13,544 nucleotides of DNA from GCA-965745 sp046704525. Its GTDB lineage: Archaea; Thermoplasmatota; Thermoplasmata; Thermoplasmatales; Thermoplasmataceae. Shown here piece after piece: positions 1-6,891 of the stretch. Below the pieces are notes generated by a model, which saw only the letters and a program-made list of their open reading frames with translations, had not been told where the DNA came from and did no database searches. Numbering within the stretch: the stretch's first letter is position 1; each line of letters starts with the position of its first letter. Where the stretch lies: contig JBJKRS010000128.1 in NCBI GenBank assembly GCA_046704525.1, positions 1-13,544 of the forward strand. Reading direction: 5' to 3'. Position numbers and translations under genes: made by a program.

Positions 1-1328
1 TGGAAGTTGCTGAGATTGAACACATCTGATCCCCATGTGCTGAAAGGCGTTATCTGAAGGGATGCCTGGACGCCGACAGCCTGAAGGTCTGACACTATGA
101 AAGTGGCAGCTGCTTCCCAGTCAGCGATTGGAGGATCAACGATGGTAACACTGAGCACCTTGTTCGTAGAGTTGTTCAGGAAGTATCCCTGTGTCTTGTT
201 GTAAGTGTATCCTGCTGCAGTGATCTCGTTCATTGCCTTCGTTGTGTTGTATCCGTAATATGTAAGACCTGTTGCCCAGTAGCTCTTCAGCAGAGTTGGC
301 AGCCCGCCGAATGAAGTGTTGGTTGAGCCTGCTGCTCCCTGGCCGTCCTCAGCCTTGCTTATGATCTGCTGCTTGTTGATCGCGTATGCGAATCCCTGTC
401 TCAGGTGTGTGTTGTTGAACGGTGCTGCCTGGTCATTCATCCAGAGGTTGAATATCCAGGGTTCCGGGAATACAACGTTTGTGATGTTCGCAGTCAGTGA
501 GAGAGAGTTGTAGTCGCTGAGTGACGGGAATTCTGCAGATATTGAGCCGGTCTTGAGTGCCTCAGTTGAAGCTGCTGTTGACTTGAACTCCTCAAAAAGG
601 ACCTTTCCAATCTTTGGTGAGCCCATCCAGAAGTTGGGGTTTGCACTGAGTGTTGCACCCTGGCTGTTGGAATTGCTCAAGTAGAACGGTCCGGCTATCA
701 GCTCCTGGCCTATCTTTGCCTGCATGTTAGTGAATCCACCAAGTGATGCGAGGTTTCCGTTGTCATATGATGCCCACGATGCTGGCAGGATAGTCTGCTG
801 TGATGTGAAGGTCACCCAGAGCGGGCTGGAGACGTTGAAATTGAACACAACTGTTGTGTTGTTCGGTGCTGTCACTGATGTGAGGTTTGTTGTAACACCT
901 GTAGCATCCAGTGAAGCATTGGCCTTGAGAAGGTCGAATGTGAATTTCACGTCCTTGGATGTGAGTGGTGCAACTGCTGTGGTCCCATTGTACCAATGAG
1001 CATTGGGGTTCAGGTGGTACGTGATGGTTTCTGAGCCGTTTGAGTTCTGCGTAGCTGTATAGTTGTTTGCAAGCCAAGATGTCAGAGATCCGTCGGGCCA
1101 CATGTACATCAGGTTGTCAGCGTACATCTGCTTGACCAGATCGCTTCCCAGACTATTTGTGGTAGTCAGGGGATTCAAGTCTGTTATCGTAGTCTGAATC
1201 GCAGTTCCTATTATCAGTTCACCCGCCGGAGCGGGGCTTGCGACGGCCTGTCCCATGGCGGAGAAACTCACCGCTAGAAAAAGAACCGCGACTCCGAGTA
1301 TAAAAACTTTTTGGACTTTATGAGCCAT
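1..1328 (-). CDS. Exported ABC-type peptide-binding protein (SBP family 5), C-terminus outside window
   Basis: Reading the minus strand from ATG at 1328-1326 gives 442 uninterrupted codons down to position 3, still open at the left edge. Residues about 8-30 form a signal peptide (hydrophobic stretch ILGVAVLFLAV, small residues near AVA at 28-30), followed by a Pro/Ala spacer. The mature part resembles family-5 solute-binding proteins (DppA/OppA type): LNPLTT near 51-56, the W-x-DG-like segment near 112-130 ending in TSKDVKFTFDLL, and GPFYLS near 213. It should bind oligopeptides or similar solutes outside the membrane and deliver them to an ABC permease, which is not in view. More than a dozen N-x-S/T sequons suggest a glycosylated surface protein. 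A TATA-like box centred 27 nt upstream supports this start and a leaderless mRNA. The family is fairly sure; the ligand is unknown. A C-terminal membrane anchor, common in archaeal binding proteins, cannot be checked here. Confidence 0.88.
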   Translation of the reverse strand, partial: MAHKVQKVFILGVAVLFLAVSFSAMGQAVASPAPAGELIIGTAIQTTITDLNPLTTTNSLGSDLVKQMYADNLMYMWPDGSLTSWLANNYTATQNSNGSETITYHLNPNAHWYNGTTAVAPLTSKDVKFTFDLLKANASLDATGVTTNLTSVTAPNNTTVVFNFNVSSPLWVTFTSQQTILPASWASYDNGNLASLGGFTNMQAKIGQELIAGPFYLSNSNSQGATLSANPNFWMGSPKIGKVLFEEFKSTAASTEALKTGSISAEFPSLSDYNSLSLTANITNVVFPEPWIFNLWMNDQAAPFNNTHLRQGFAYAINKQQIISKAEDGQGAAGSTNTSFGGLPTLLKSYWATGLTYYGYNTTKAMNEITAAGYTYNKTQGYFLNNSTNKVLSVTIVDPPIADWEAAATFIVSDLQAVGVQASLQITPFSTWGSDVFNLSNF

Positions 1329-1350
1329 AAAAAGTGGATAAAAACCTCTG

Positions 1351-1358
1351 TATTTAAA
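1351..1358 (-). promoter_or_regulatory. TATA box of the left binding-protein gene
   Basis: On the minus strand this reads TTTAAATA, a near-ideal archaeal TATA element, centred about 27 nt before the ATG at 1328. Transcription would begin at or just before the start codon, so the message is probably leaderless. The upstream flank to about 1440 is strongly AT-rich, but I see no clear operator in it. Confidence 0.6.
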
Positions 1359-1469
1359 TGTTTGTTTGCAGATATAGTCTTATAGCAATATATTTGGATA
1401 GGCATATAATAATATTCTGATATTTACTCCCATGCCAAGAGTGAGTTATTATTGATGGTCTGGTCCAAA

Positions 1470-1486
1470 TCCCCGGACAACGGGGA
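1470..1486 (-). terminator. GC-rich hairpin just after the M20 gene stop
   Basis: TCCCCG (1470-1475) and CGGGGA (1481-1486) form a perfect 6-bp stem with a 5-nt loop, starting 4 nt after the TAA of the M20 gene on the minus strand. No T-run follows it, so it is either a weak terminator or an mRNA 3'-end stabiliser. It lies about 110 nt upstream of the next gene's TATA box. Confidence 0.4.
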
Positions 1487-1489
1487 ACC

Positions 1490-2623
1490 TTATAAATTTT
1501 CCAGAACCCTCTCTAAAAGCTCAGCTCTGAGAGAAATCTCTTTCTCTTCCACAAACTCATTGATTGAATGCGCCCCTCCCCCAACAGCACCGAAACCATC
1601 CAGCACGGGGATCCCGAGCGGTGCAACGAGGTTCCCGTCACTTGCCCCGCCAACAGAAGTTGTCTGAATGTCCAGGCCCATTTCCTCTCCTAATTTCTTG
1701 ATCCTGGAAACCAGTTCTTCTGTCTTTTCAGTTGGCCTCATTGGTGGACGGTCGAAACCTCCTTCTACTTCAATGGTGGCCTCAGGGTTATCTGGCTTCA
1801 ATGCATGGACAACGGAGGAAATCCTGTCTGCTTCTTCCTGGGACCATACCCTGATATCAATTGTTATCTCCGCCTCAGCAGGTACCACGTTGGATGTAGT
1901 CCCCCCTTTGATGGTTCCAACGTTTACGGTTGTTCCGCTTTCATTCTTGTTCAGGTCCTGAAGGTGAAGTATTATTGGTGCCATTTCAGAGATCGCATTG
2001 ATCCCCTTTTCCGGTTCAAGTCCAGCATGAACAGCCCTTCCCTTTACCTTGATGCTGAACCTCCCTGTTCCCTTCCTTCCTGTCTTGATCCTGCCTTCCG
2101 CACTGGCTTCCAGAACAATAGTGTATTCGGCATCTTTTGCGCAATCAGTAATGAAGTTCCTTGAGTCCGTGCTTCCTATTTCCTCGTCGGGAGTGATAAG
2201 CAGTATGACCGGCCTTCTTAGCCTGCCCTCATTGATTGCATGCTTTAACGCCCAAATGCCCTGCACAAGGCCCACCTTCATGTCAAATGAGCCGGGTCCT
2301 CTGAGTATTCCTTCCCCCCTGCTGAAAGGGAACGTCTTTATAGTTCCCTCCTGATGGACAGTATCGTAATGGCACAGAACCAGCGCCGGTTTTCCAGCGA
2401 TACCGAGACCAAACATGTACTTGAGTATCCGCTTGCCCCCCGGCAAGAATATCTCCTCTGGCTTCTCGCCGATCCTTTCCAGAATCAACTTCTCGATCTG
2501 ATCCGCACATTTGTTCAGTAGCCCTATGCTTCGTGATGGGGACTCGGTTTCCACAAGGAGTCTTATGTCCTCGATCATTTTGTCGAGGTTGTCTTTGTAG
2601 TACTGGTTGCTCGGTTGTGCCAT
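1490..2623 (-). CDS. M20-family zinc metallopeptidase (glutamate carboxypeptidase/CPG2-like)
   Basis: A complete 377-residue protein of normal M20A length with no signal peptide, so probably cytosolic. Co-catalytic metal-site residues are all visible: H85 and D87 in CHYDTV, bridging D114 in SFDMKVG, the E147-E148 pair in TPDEEIGS (base plus ligand), E172 in VLEAS and H352 in GGAHSINEFV. H199 (GRAVHAG), N245 and R258 fit the lid/dimerisation domain (about 180-295) inserted in the catalytic fold. The family removes C-terminal residues from short peptides or folate-like amides; CPG2-like members often take glutamate, but substrate cannot be read from sequence. It could equally be an aminoacylase or succinyl-diaminopimelate desuccinylase relative. 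The ATG at 2623 is preceded by a weak AT-rich box about 33 nt upstream. The gene lies between a peptide-binding protein gene and a divergent membrane protein gene, consistent with intracellular peptide breakdown. Confidence 0.9.
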   Translation of the reverse strand: MAQPSNQYYKDNLDKMIEDIRLLVETESPSRSIGLLNKCADQIEKLILERIGEKPEEIFLPGGKRILKYMFGLGIAGKPALVLCHYDTVHQEGTIKTFPFSRGEGILRGPGSFDMKVGLVQGIWALKHAINEGRLRRPVILLITPDEEIGSTDSRNFITDCAKDAEYTIVLEASAEGRIKTGRKGTGRFSIKVKGRAVHAGLEPEKGINAISEMAPIILHLQDLNKNESGTTVNVGTIKGGTTSNVVPAEAEITIDIRVWSQEEADRISSVVHALKPDNPEATIEVEGGFDRPPMRPTEKTEELVSRIKKLGEEMGLDIQTTSVGGASDGNLVAPLGIPVLDGFGAVGGGAHSINEFVEEKEISLRAELLERVLENL

Positions 2624-2652
2624 TGTTTATCAAGGCGCAATCACTCAAAACC

Positions 2653-2660
2653 TAAAATTA
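2653..2660 (-). promoter_or_regulatory. Weak TATA-like box upstream of the M20 gene
   Basis: The minus strand reads TAATTTTA, centred about 33 nt before the ATG at 2623, which would give a leader of only a few nucleotides. The match to the archaeal consensus is mediocre; position is the main support. Confidence 0.35.
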
Positions 2661-2783
2661 TTCTCCATGCTTTGCTCCCTGATTCCATTGGGGTTAAGAT
2701 TAGCGGTATGTTGTGCTTGAAGCCGATAACAGGGACCTGGAGAGACGCGTGCCACAGTGTCCGATTGATTGGAGAACAGTTCA

Positions 2784-2799
2784 AAAGGCGGGGGCCTTT
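2784..2799. other. Perfect hairpin with a GGGG loop in the divergent gap
   Basis: AAAGGC (2784-2789) and GCCTTT (2794-2799) pair perfectly around GGGG, within the 245-bp gap between the M20 gene and the divergent small membrane protein gene. It lies about 70 bp upstream of the latter's start, outside the expected leaderless message. It could be a protein-binding element or part of an unannotated transcript. A short inverted repeat GAACAGTTC (2774-2782) lies directly beside it. The rest of the gap (2624-2868) shows only promoter-like AT stretches. Confidence 0.3.
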
Positions 2800-2839
2800 G
2801 TGTTCCACCAATATTATTGCCCCAGTATTTCTAGGAATG

Positions 2840-2847
2840 TTATAATA
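2840..2847 (+). promoter_or_regulatory. TATA box of the small membrane-anchored protein gene
   Basis: TTATAATA is centred about 25 nt before the ATG at 2869, the spacing expected for a leaderless archaeal message. No ribosome-binding sequence precedes the ATG, which agrees with leaderless translation. Confidence 0.5.
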
Positions 2848-2868
2848 CTGTAATCCAATTGAATTTCA

Positions 2869-3399
2869 ATGAATATACCCAGGAAATGGATCGCGATACT
2901 TGCAGCCATCGTAGTGGTTGTAATCGCTGCAGATGCTGGTTTCGTGTTTTTGCACTCTCCCTCTAGGGTGCATGTCGCGATTATTTCCAAATCTGAAGTT
3001 GTTCAGGCAACAGGCCAGAATGTATCCAAGGGCAATGGCACTTCTCAAGCAGGGTGGAATTATCCCGGCTACAATTCTTCCAAAGAAGGGCTCTTTGTTG
3101 ACAAGATATCAGGAGGATATTTGGATATGGTTTCTTTGGAGTTCAACACTACTGCACAGGCACATTCTGAGTACGCGAACCTGACAGAAAAGAGAATTTC
3201 ATCCCAGTTCCAGACGACAAATGACACATACAACAGTTTCACTTATTCATATGTTTCCAGTAGTGGCACAAACAGTGGGTCATGGGCAGTGTGGGGGATC
3301 TACGGGAAATATGTCTTCAACTGCCAAGCGTCAAAGTTCCCTGCCAAGAACTCCAGCATCAAAGCTGTCACTTTTGATGAAATAGACGTGATGGGATAG
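2869..3399 (+). CDS. Small membrane-anchored, sequon-rich protein of unknown function
   Basis: This 176-residue protein has a basic start (MNIPRK), one strongly hydrophobic segment at about 7-28, and then a polar outside domain. It is most likely an N-in, C-out single-pass anchor or an uncleaved signal peptide. The outside part has seven N-x-S/T sequons (N51, N56, N69, N93, N104, N118, N161), many Ser/Thr/Tyr residues and a single Cys (C152), a composition like extracytoplasmic proteins of acidophilic archaea. I recognise no catalytic motif or named domain. The alternating pattern from about 85 to 170 (DMVSLEFNTT, TYSYVSS, WAVWGIYGKYVFNC) suggests a small alpha/beta or beta-rich fold. It is a single-gene unit with its own TATA box, divergent from the M20 peptidase gene. 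Reality of the gene is supported by promoter, composition and membrane segment; function is unknown. Confidence 0.75.
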   Translation: MNIPRKWIAILAAIVVVVIAADAGFVFLHSPSRVHVAIISKSEVVQATGQNVSKGNGTSQAGWNYPGYNSSKEGLFVDKISGGYLDMVSLEFNTTAQAHSEYANLTEKRISSQFQTTNDTYNSFTYSYVSSSGTNSGSWAVWGIYGKYVFNCQASKFPAKNSSIKAVTFDEIDVMG

Positions 3400-3447
3400 A
3401 TCTGTGGAGAAACCGCTTTGAGGGCATCTTTTCCCATCACAATCCAA

Positions 3448-3467
3448 AACAAAACTGTTGATTTGTT
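3448..3467. terminator. AT-rich inverted repeat between convergent genes
   Basis: AACAAA (3448-3453) and TTTGTT (3462-3467) form a 6-bp weak stem with an 8-nt loop. It lies in the 67-bp gap where the small membrane protein gene and the deacetylase gene converge, touching the deacetylase stop codon. It may contribute to transcript 3' ends, but the low pairing energy makes this tentative. Confidence 0.22.
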
Positions 3468-4342
3468 CAGAAACCAAGAGGCACGGGGGATGGCAGTTCT
3501 CTTTTCCTTATAAAGTCCCTTTCTGCATTCTCGAGGCAGTACTCGGTGACCTCTTCAGTTGAAGCGACCCAGACGCCGTCCAGCGACTTGATGTGTTTTA
3601 TGAGTTTCTCGATGACATCGATGTAAACCCACCTCCCGCTTATGAATGGATGCATGGTCAGCACAAAACACCCGCCATGTTCGTGGATCCCGTCCAATTC
3701 CCTGGTCCAGATCTTCAGTGCTGTGTCGGGGTCTGCTATTGGCTTGGACCTGTTTGCCCTGGTATGTCCCCAGAACTCTGCATCATCCATTATCCATTGA
3801 ACAGGCAATTCTACAAGTTTTCCGGATGCAGTGCTGATAATGTACGGATAATCGTCACCCATCAGGCTCGAGTCCCCATCTACGCCATGTTTGATTAGAA
3901 TATCTGGTGTCCTCCTGTTCAGTTCGAATGATGGCGACCTGAATATCCCTGGCCTTCTCCCGGTCGTTTCCTCCAATGCGGCAATAGATCTGTCCATCAG
4001 TTCGTTCTCCTGGGTTTCCGAAAGAGATTCCATTGTCTCGTGCATGTAGCCATGAAGCCCGACGCTATGGCCTGCCTCCACTATGCGCTTCACAGGTTCA
4101 GGATGGAGCCTGGCAGTGTATCCTGGAATGTAGAACGTACCCTTTATGCCGTTTCTTTCAAGCATGTCTAGAACCTTCCACACTCCAACTTCAGGGCCAT
4201 ATGACCTCTGTGTCAGTTCACTCAGCTGGTTACCGGCCATTTCTGGATTTCTGACATAGTGTGCTGATTCCCCGTCAAGATCCCAGGACAGACACACAGC
4301 CGATTTGAAGCCAGATGGCCAAACAAACCCTCCATGGTTCAT
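3467..4342 (-). CDS. CE4 polysaccharide-deacetylase-fold hydrolase, HpPgdA/PuuE-like
   Basis: A complete 291-residue NodB-homology protein without a signal peptide. Motif 1 is SWDLDGES, giving D21 (expected base) and D23 (metal ligand), the D-x-D spacing of the HpPgdA-like branch rather than the classical DDG. Motif 2 is HGYMHE (H97, H101, metal ligands). Motif 3 is FRSPSFE (R135, P137). The late motif LTMHPF supplies H231, the expected catalytic acid partner. The family hydrolyses N-acyl or cyclic amide bonds: peptidoglycan N-acetyl groups in Helicobacter PgdA, allantoin in PuuE. With a cytosolic location and an archaeal host presumed to lack peptidoglycan, a small-molecule amide substrate is more likely. 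That is inference. Start: the 4342 ATG leads straight into the conserved N-terminus. A weak TATA-like stretch lies about 26 nt upstream, next to a perfect 16-bp palindrome. It is divergent from a symporter gene that might carry its substrate or product. Confidence 0.87.
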   Translation of the reverse strand: MNHGGFVWPSGFKSAVCLSWDLDGESAHYVRNPEMAGNQLSELTQRSYGPEVGVWKVLDMLERNGIKGTFYIPGYTARLHPEPVKRIVEAGHSVGLHGYMHETMESLSETQENELMDRSIAALEETTGRRPGIFRSPSFELNRRTPDILIKHGVDGDSSLMGDDYPYIISTASGKLVELPVQWIMDDAEFWGHTRANRSKPIADPDTALKIWTRELDGIHEHGGCFVLTMHPFISGRWVYIDVIEKLIKHIKSLDGVWVASTEEVTEYCLENAERDFIRKRELPSPVPLGF

Positions 4343-4371
4343 AATGCCATGAATAACAGTTCATCCTACTA

Positions 4372-4387
4372 ATCACTGCGCAGTGAT
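4372..4387. promoter_or_regulatory. Perfect 16-bp palindrome, candidate operator
   Basis: ATCACTGCGCAGTGAT is perfectly self-complementary. Its near edge is 30 nt before the deacetylase start, abutting the place where that gene's TATA/BRE should be, and about 70 bp upstream of the transporter's TATA box. A dyad of this kind at a divergent promoter is typical of a helix-turn-helix regulator site. A related smaller dyad, ATCATGGTGAT, follows at 4393-4403. No regulator gene is adjacent, so the binding protein is unknown. Confidence 0.45.
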
Positions 4388-4457
4388 AATCGATCATGGT
4401 GATGGATCAGGTTAAGTTCATTTCCGCACGTTTCAGGCATCATTCAAGAACAAACAA

Positions 4458-4465
4458 TTAAATAA
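4458..4465 (+). promoter_or_regulatory. TATA box of the transporter gene; decides the start
   Basis: TTAAATAA is the only good TATA-like element before the transporter. It is centred only 14 nt before the ATG at 4476 but about 32 nt before the in-frame ATG at 4494. A start site roughly 25 nt downstream of the box falls near 4487, beyond the first ATG. This favours 4494 as the start codon with a very short leader. Confidence 0.5.
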
Positions 4466-4493
4466 ATCTCCACCTATGCGACTAGTGAACAAT

Positions 4494-5852
4494 ATGCAAG
4501 CTAATCAGAAAGGATGGAAAAGCACGCCGGTAAAAATACTGGGTGCTTCGGTGGGCCACATACTTGAGTGGTATGACTTTGGCCTATACGGGATATTCGC
4601 GGTTTTCATCGCTGCAACTATTTTTTCGTCTGGAACCAAGAATTCCCTGTTGTACACCTTTCTTGTCTTCGGCCTCGGTTTTGTTTTCAGACCGCTCGGC
4701 AGCATAGTATTTGCTCACGTCGGGGACAAGATTGGCAGGAAGAATGCGCTCCTACTTACATTCTGGTTCATGGGGATCGGAACAATACTGACCGGCCTTA
4801 TCCCTACTTACGCCAGTGTCGGAATACTCGCGCCGGTTCTGCTGGTCATATTCCGTATTGTACAGGGGTTTGGTGCAGGAGGAGAATGGGGAGGAGTAGG
4901 CACATACCTCGCAGAGCTTGGAGGAAGCAACAGAAGAGGCTTCTTTTCATCATGGCAGCAGGTAGTGATTCTGCTTTCCATTCTCGCGGGCACAGCAACG
5001 GGCATTGTGATAACATCACTCAACACGGGTTTCATGAACACGTGGGGTTGGAGGATACCATTCATAGTGTCCGGTGGGGTACTGATACCGGTTGCAGCAG
5101 TCCTAAGGTCGAGACTGCCTGAAACAGAGGCGTTTGAGACAATCGAGAAAAAGAAGAAAACAGTGAAATTCCCCATAGTCAAAGCATTCACCAAGGACCT
5201 GAGGTCAACCATCCTCGTCATAATGGGAACTATGGTGTGGACTGTCTCATTCTACATAATGCTCACCTACTTCCCGACGTATATCAAGGAGACAACCAGC
5301 CTGAACCTTCAGCACGGGTACATAATCACGAGCATCGGCATCGCAGTCCTGACAATATTTGTGCCAATATTCGGCTATCTATCTGACAGGATAATGAGCA
5401 GGAAGAAGCTGGCACTGATTGGGTCAATCGCGTTCATTGTGCTTCCCTACCCAGTCTTTACAGTTGTGCATGGGGGGAACCTCACAGACGTGATATTGGC
5501 CACTGTTGTTATGGACTTCTTCATAGCATTTCTTTCAGGAACCCTCCTGGCCTGGTTTGCGGAGAGTTTCCCGACAAATGACAGGTACACTGGATTTGTT
5601 CCATACAACATATCCACATCCTACCTGGGAGGTTTTGCCCCATTCATTGCAACAGCCTTGATTGCGGCGACCAATGATCCCATAAGCCCTACATTCTACC
5701 TGATCATTGCAGGTGTCGTATCCACAATTGGATTCCTGCTGCTTTACGATACGGGAGGCCTCAAGAAGCTGTCAGAAAACGACGCGATGAGCGCAAACAC
5801 CATCAAGCAGCTCGAGTCGGACGCAGAACCTGTAAGCAGTGGGGAGAGATAA
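4494..5852 (+). CDS. Major facilitator transporter, metabolite:H+ symporter (MHS) type
   Basis: From the ATG at 4494 the protein has 452 residues with about 12 hydrophobic segments, the usual MHS length. Hallmarks are LEWYDFGLYG (about 24-33) in the first helix, FVFRPLGSIVFAHVGDKIGRKNALL (start about 63), which holds the loop 2-3 motif G-D-x-x-G-R-K, RIVQGFGAGGEWGG (121-134), and RRGFFSSWQQ (about 147-156). The segment ETEAFE after helix 6 is also typical. MHS members (ProP, KgtP, ShiA, CitA) import organic acids, betaines, proline or aromatic acids with protons; the substrate here cannot be called. Proton-driven uptake would suit an acidophile. An alternative ATG at 4476 adds six residues but probably lies upstream of the transcription start. 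The stop is immediately followed by a hairpin and a T-run. The gene is divergent from the deacetylase gene with a candidate operator between them. Confidence 0.9.
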   Translation: MQANQKGWKSTPVKILGASVGHILEWYDFGLYGIFAVFIAATIFSSGTKNSLLYTFLVFGLGFVFRPLGSIVFAHVGDKIGRKNALLLTFWFMGIGTILTGLIPTYASVGILAPVLLVIFRIVQGFGAGGEWGGVGTYLAELGGSNRRGFFSSWQQVVILLSILAGTATGIVITSLNTGFMNTWGWRIPFIVSGGVLIPVAAVLRSRLPETEAFETIEKKKKTVKFPIVKAFTKDLRSTILVIMGTMVWTVSFYIMLTYFPTYIKETTSLNLQHGYIITSIGIAVLTIFVPIFGYLSDRIMSRKKLALIGSIAFIVLPYPVFTVVHGGNLTDVILATVVMDFFIAFLSGTLLAWFAESFPTNDRYTGFVPYNISTSYLGGFAPFIATALIAATNDPISPTFYLIIAGVVSTIGFLLLYDTGGLKKLSENDAMSANTIKQLESDAEPVSSGER

Positions 5853-5899
5853 TTTTAGGGGTCTCGAACAAGACCCAAATTTCTAAAATTCTTTTTTTT
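5851..5899. terminator. Hairpin plus T8 terminator between converging genes
   Basis: GGGTCT (5859-5864) and AGACCC (5871-5876) form a 6-bp stem around a 6-nt loop. AATTTTAG (5851-5858) also pairs perfectly with CTAAAATT (5883-5890), giving a second stem with a one-sided 6-nt bulge. Eight T residues (5892-5899) follow on the plus strand. The element starts in the transporter's stop codon, and the T-run ends within the epimerase stop codon on the other strand. It should terminate the transporter transcript. The symmetric stem could also serve the opposing unit. Confidence 0.6.
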
Positions 5900-6875
5900 A
5901 TGGTTTGATAGAAGCTTCCCTGAGGAACCTGACGAGATCTTCTGCACCCTCATCAATACTATGGCTGGGATTGTATCCGAGCATTTTTCCCGCCTTTGAT
6001 ATGTCGAATCGCCCCTGTTTTATGGCAAGTGGGGCAAGCAAAGGATTTCCAGTCCTGTCCACAGCAGTCAGATCTCCAGGGCCAATATCAACAGAAATGC
6101 TACCGTTAACGCGACCAAAAGCCTCTGCCAATTCCCGAATGGTAAATAGCTTCCCGCTCGTTAAATTGAACGGCTCGAAGCCTTTGGTTGCAGCTTCAAG
6201 TGCACACACCACTCCGTCAACTATGTCCTCAACATAAGTGTAATTGACCGTGTGATCTCCTCCGTATGGCATCACAATGTCCTCGTTGTTGAGCGCCCTC
6301 ACAGCAAACAGGAGAGTATGCCTGTGCAAGGCATCTGGAATTCCAATGCTGGACCCTGGCTTGATCATGCCTCTTCCATAAGGGGCTGTTATTCTAAGTG
6401 CTACAGCATTCAATCCGTAGTCCTTGGAGAATTCAGAAATTGTTTTTTCCGCAGTAAGCTTGGATATGGAATAAAACCCCCTTGGCTCTGCAGGCCAGTC
6501 CTCGCTGATCGTGTCTTCCGGACCGCTGTTGCGGTATATCCCGCCAGTGCTGATGTACACGAACCTCTTGACATCCTTTTTCCTGGCAGCCTCCAGCATG
6601 TTAAGGGTTCCTATCAGATTGGTCATGTATGCAAGTTTTGGCTGTTCCTGGCAGAGCTTAGGTGAAATTATTGCGGCAGAATGCACCATCTTGTCAAATT
6701 CCAGTGACGTGAGGTCCTTAACAGCATCTGAACTTGTCAGGTCGCATGAAATACTTCTGACATTCTGGCCTTCCGGACCGGGTTTGATGTCGACTGCAGC
6801 AATGCTTTCCTCCTTGCCAAGCCTTCGAACAACGTTTCCACCGATGAAACCGTTACTGCCGGTAACAAGAATCAT
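5898..6875 (-). CDS. NAD-dependent epimerase/dehydratase, extended SDR (sugar-nucleotide type)
   Basis: From the ATG at 6875 the protein has 325 residues, normal for extended short-chain dehydrogenase/reductases. The Rossmann motif is TGSNGFIGG (5-13), and D29 at the end of the second strand points to NAD rather than NADP. The catalytic set is S/T at 109-110 (YISTGG) with Y135-S-I-S-K139. The C-terminal part (about 175-325) is the substrate domain, with VNYTYVEDIVDG and FNLTSG segments as in UDP-glucose 4-epimerase and dTDP-glucose dehydratase relatives. It could act in sugar-nucleotide supply for surface glycans, but the substrate is not readable. A longer frame reaches 6932, but the extra residues are not family-like and overlap the dipeptidase gene. 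The chosen ATG follows the dipeptidase stop by 10 nt, and an SD-like GGTGAG overlaps that stop codon. It is therefore the second gene of a two-gene transcript. Confidence 0.88.
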   Translation of the reverse strand: MILVTGSNGFIGGNVVRRLGKEESIAAVDIKPGPEGQNVRSISCDLTSSDAVKDLTSLEFDKMVHSAAIISPKLCQEQPKLAYMTNLIGTLNMLEAARKKDVKRFVYISTGGIYRNSGPEDTISEDWPAEPRGFYSISKLTAEKTISEFSKDYGLNAVALRITAPYGRGMIKPGSSIGIPDALHRHTLLFAVRALNNEDIVMPYGGDHTVNYTYVEDIVDGVVCALEAATKGFEPFNLTSGKLFTIRELAEAFGRVNGSISVDIGPGDLTAVDRTGNPLLAPLAIKQGRFDISKAGKMLGYNPSHSIDEGAEDLVRFLREASIKP

Positions 6876-6885
6876 GGTACAACCC

Positions 6886-6891
6886 TCACCT
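6886..6891 (-). promoter_or_regulatory. SD-like site overlapping the dipeptidase stop codon
   Basis: On the minus strand GGTGAG lies 10 nt before the epimerase ATG at 6875, and its TGA is the stop codon of the dipeptidase. It matches the usual archaeal anti-SD complement (GGTGA). It fixes the epimerase start and suggests coupled translation inside the operon, unlike the leaderless first genes nearby. Confidence 0.5.

Noticed and set aside
763..1101. 112-residue minus-strand open frame inside the left binding-protein gene
   Set aside because: It is out of frame with the binding protein, whose frame is continuous and family-like over this span.
2283..2648. 121-residue minus-strand open frame overlapping the M20 gene
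   Set aside because: It is an out-of-frame shadow of the M20 coding sequence, rich in Arg/Gln/Gly, while the M20 frame carries all catalytic motifs.
2750..2800. tRNA-like GTTCAAA segment with a nearby hairpin
   Set aside because: No cloverleaf can be drawn: there is no matching acceptor stem, D-arm or anticodon arm around it.
2615..2845. 76-residue plus-strand open frame in the M20/membrane-protein gap
   Set aside because: It begins inside the M20 start region on the opposite strand, has a random Cys/Arg-rich composition and no promoter or SD. It also contains the GGGG-loop hairpin. Treated as chance.
2775..4363. Shared 9-mer AACAGTTCA in two intergenic regions (2775-2783 and 4355-4363)
   Set aside because: A single 9-base match at different promoter positions is too weak to call a regulatory motif.
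4476..4493. Earlier ATG for the MHS transporter
   Set aside because: It lies only about 14 nt from the centre of the sole good TATA box, so it is probably upstream of the transcription start. It adds six residues not needed by the family. Kept as an alternative.
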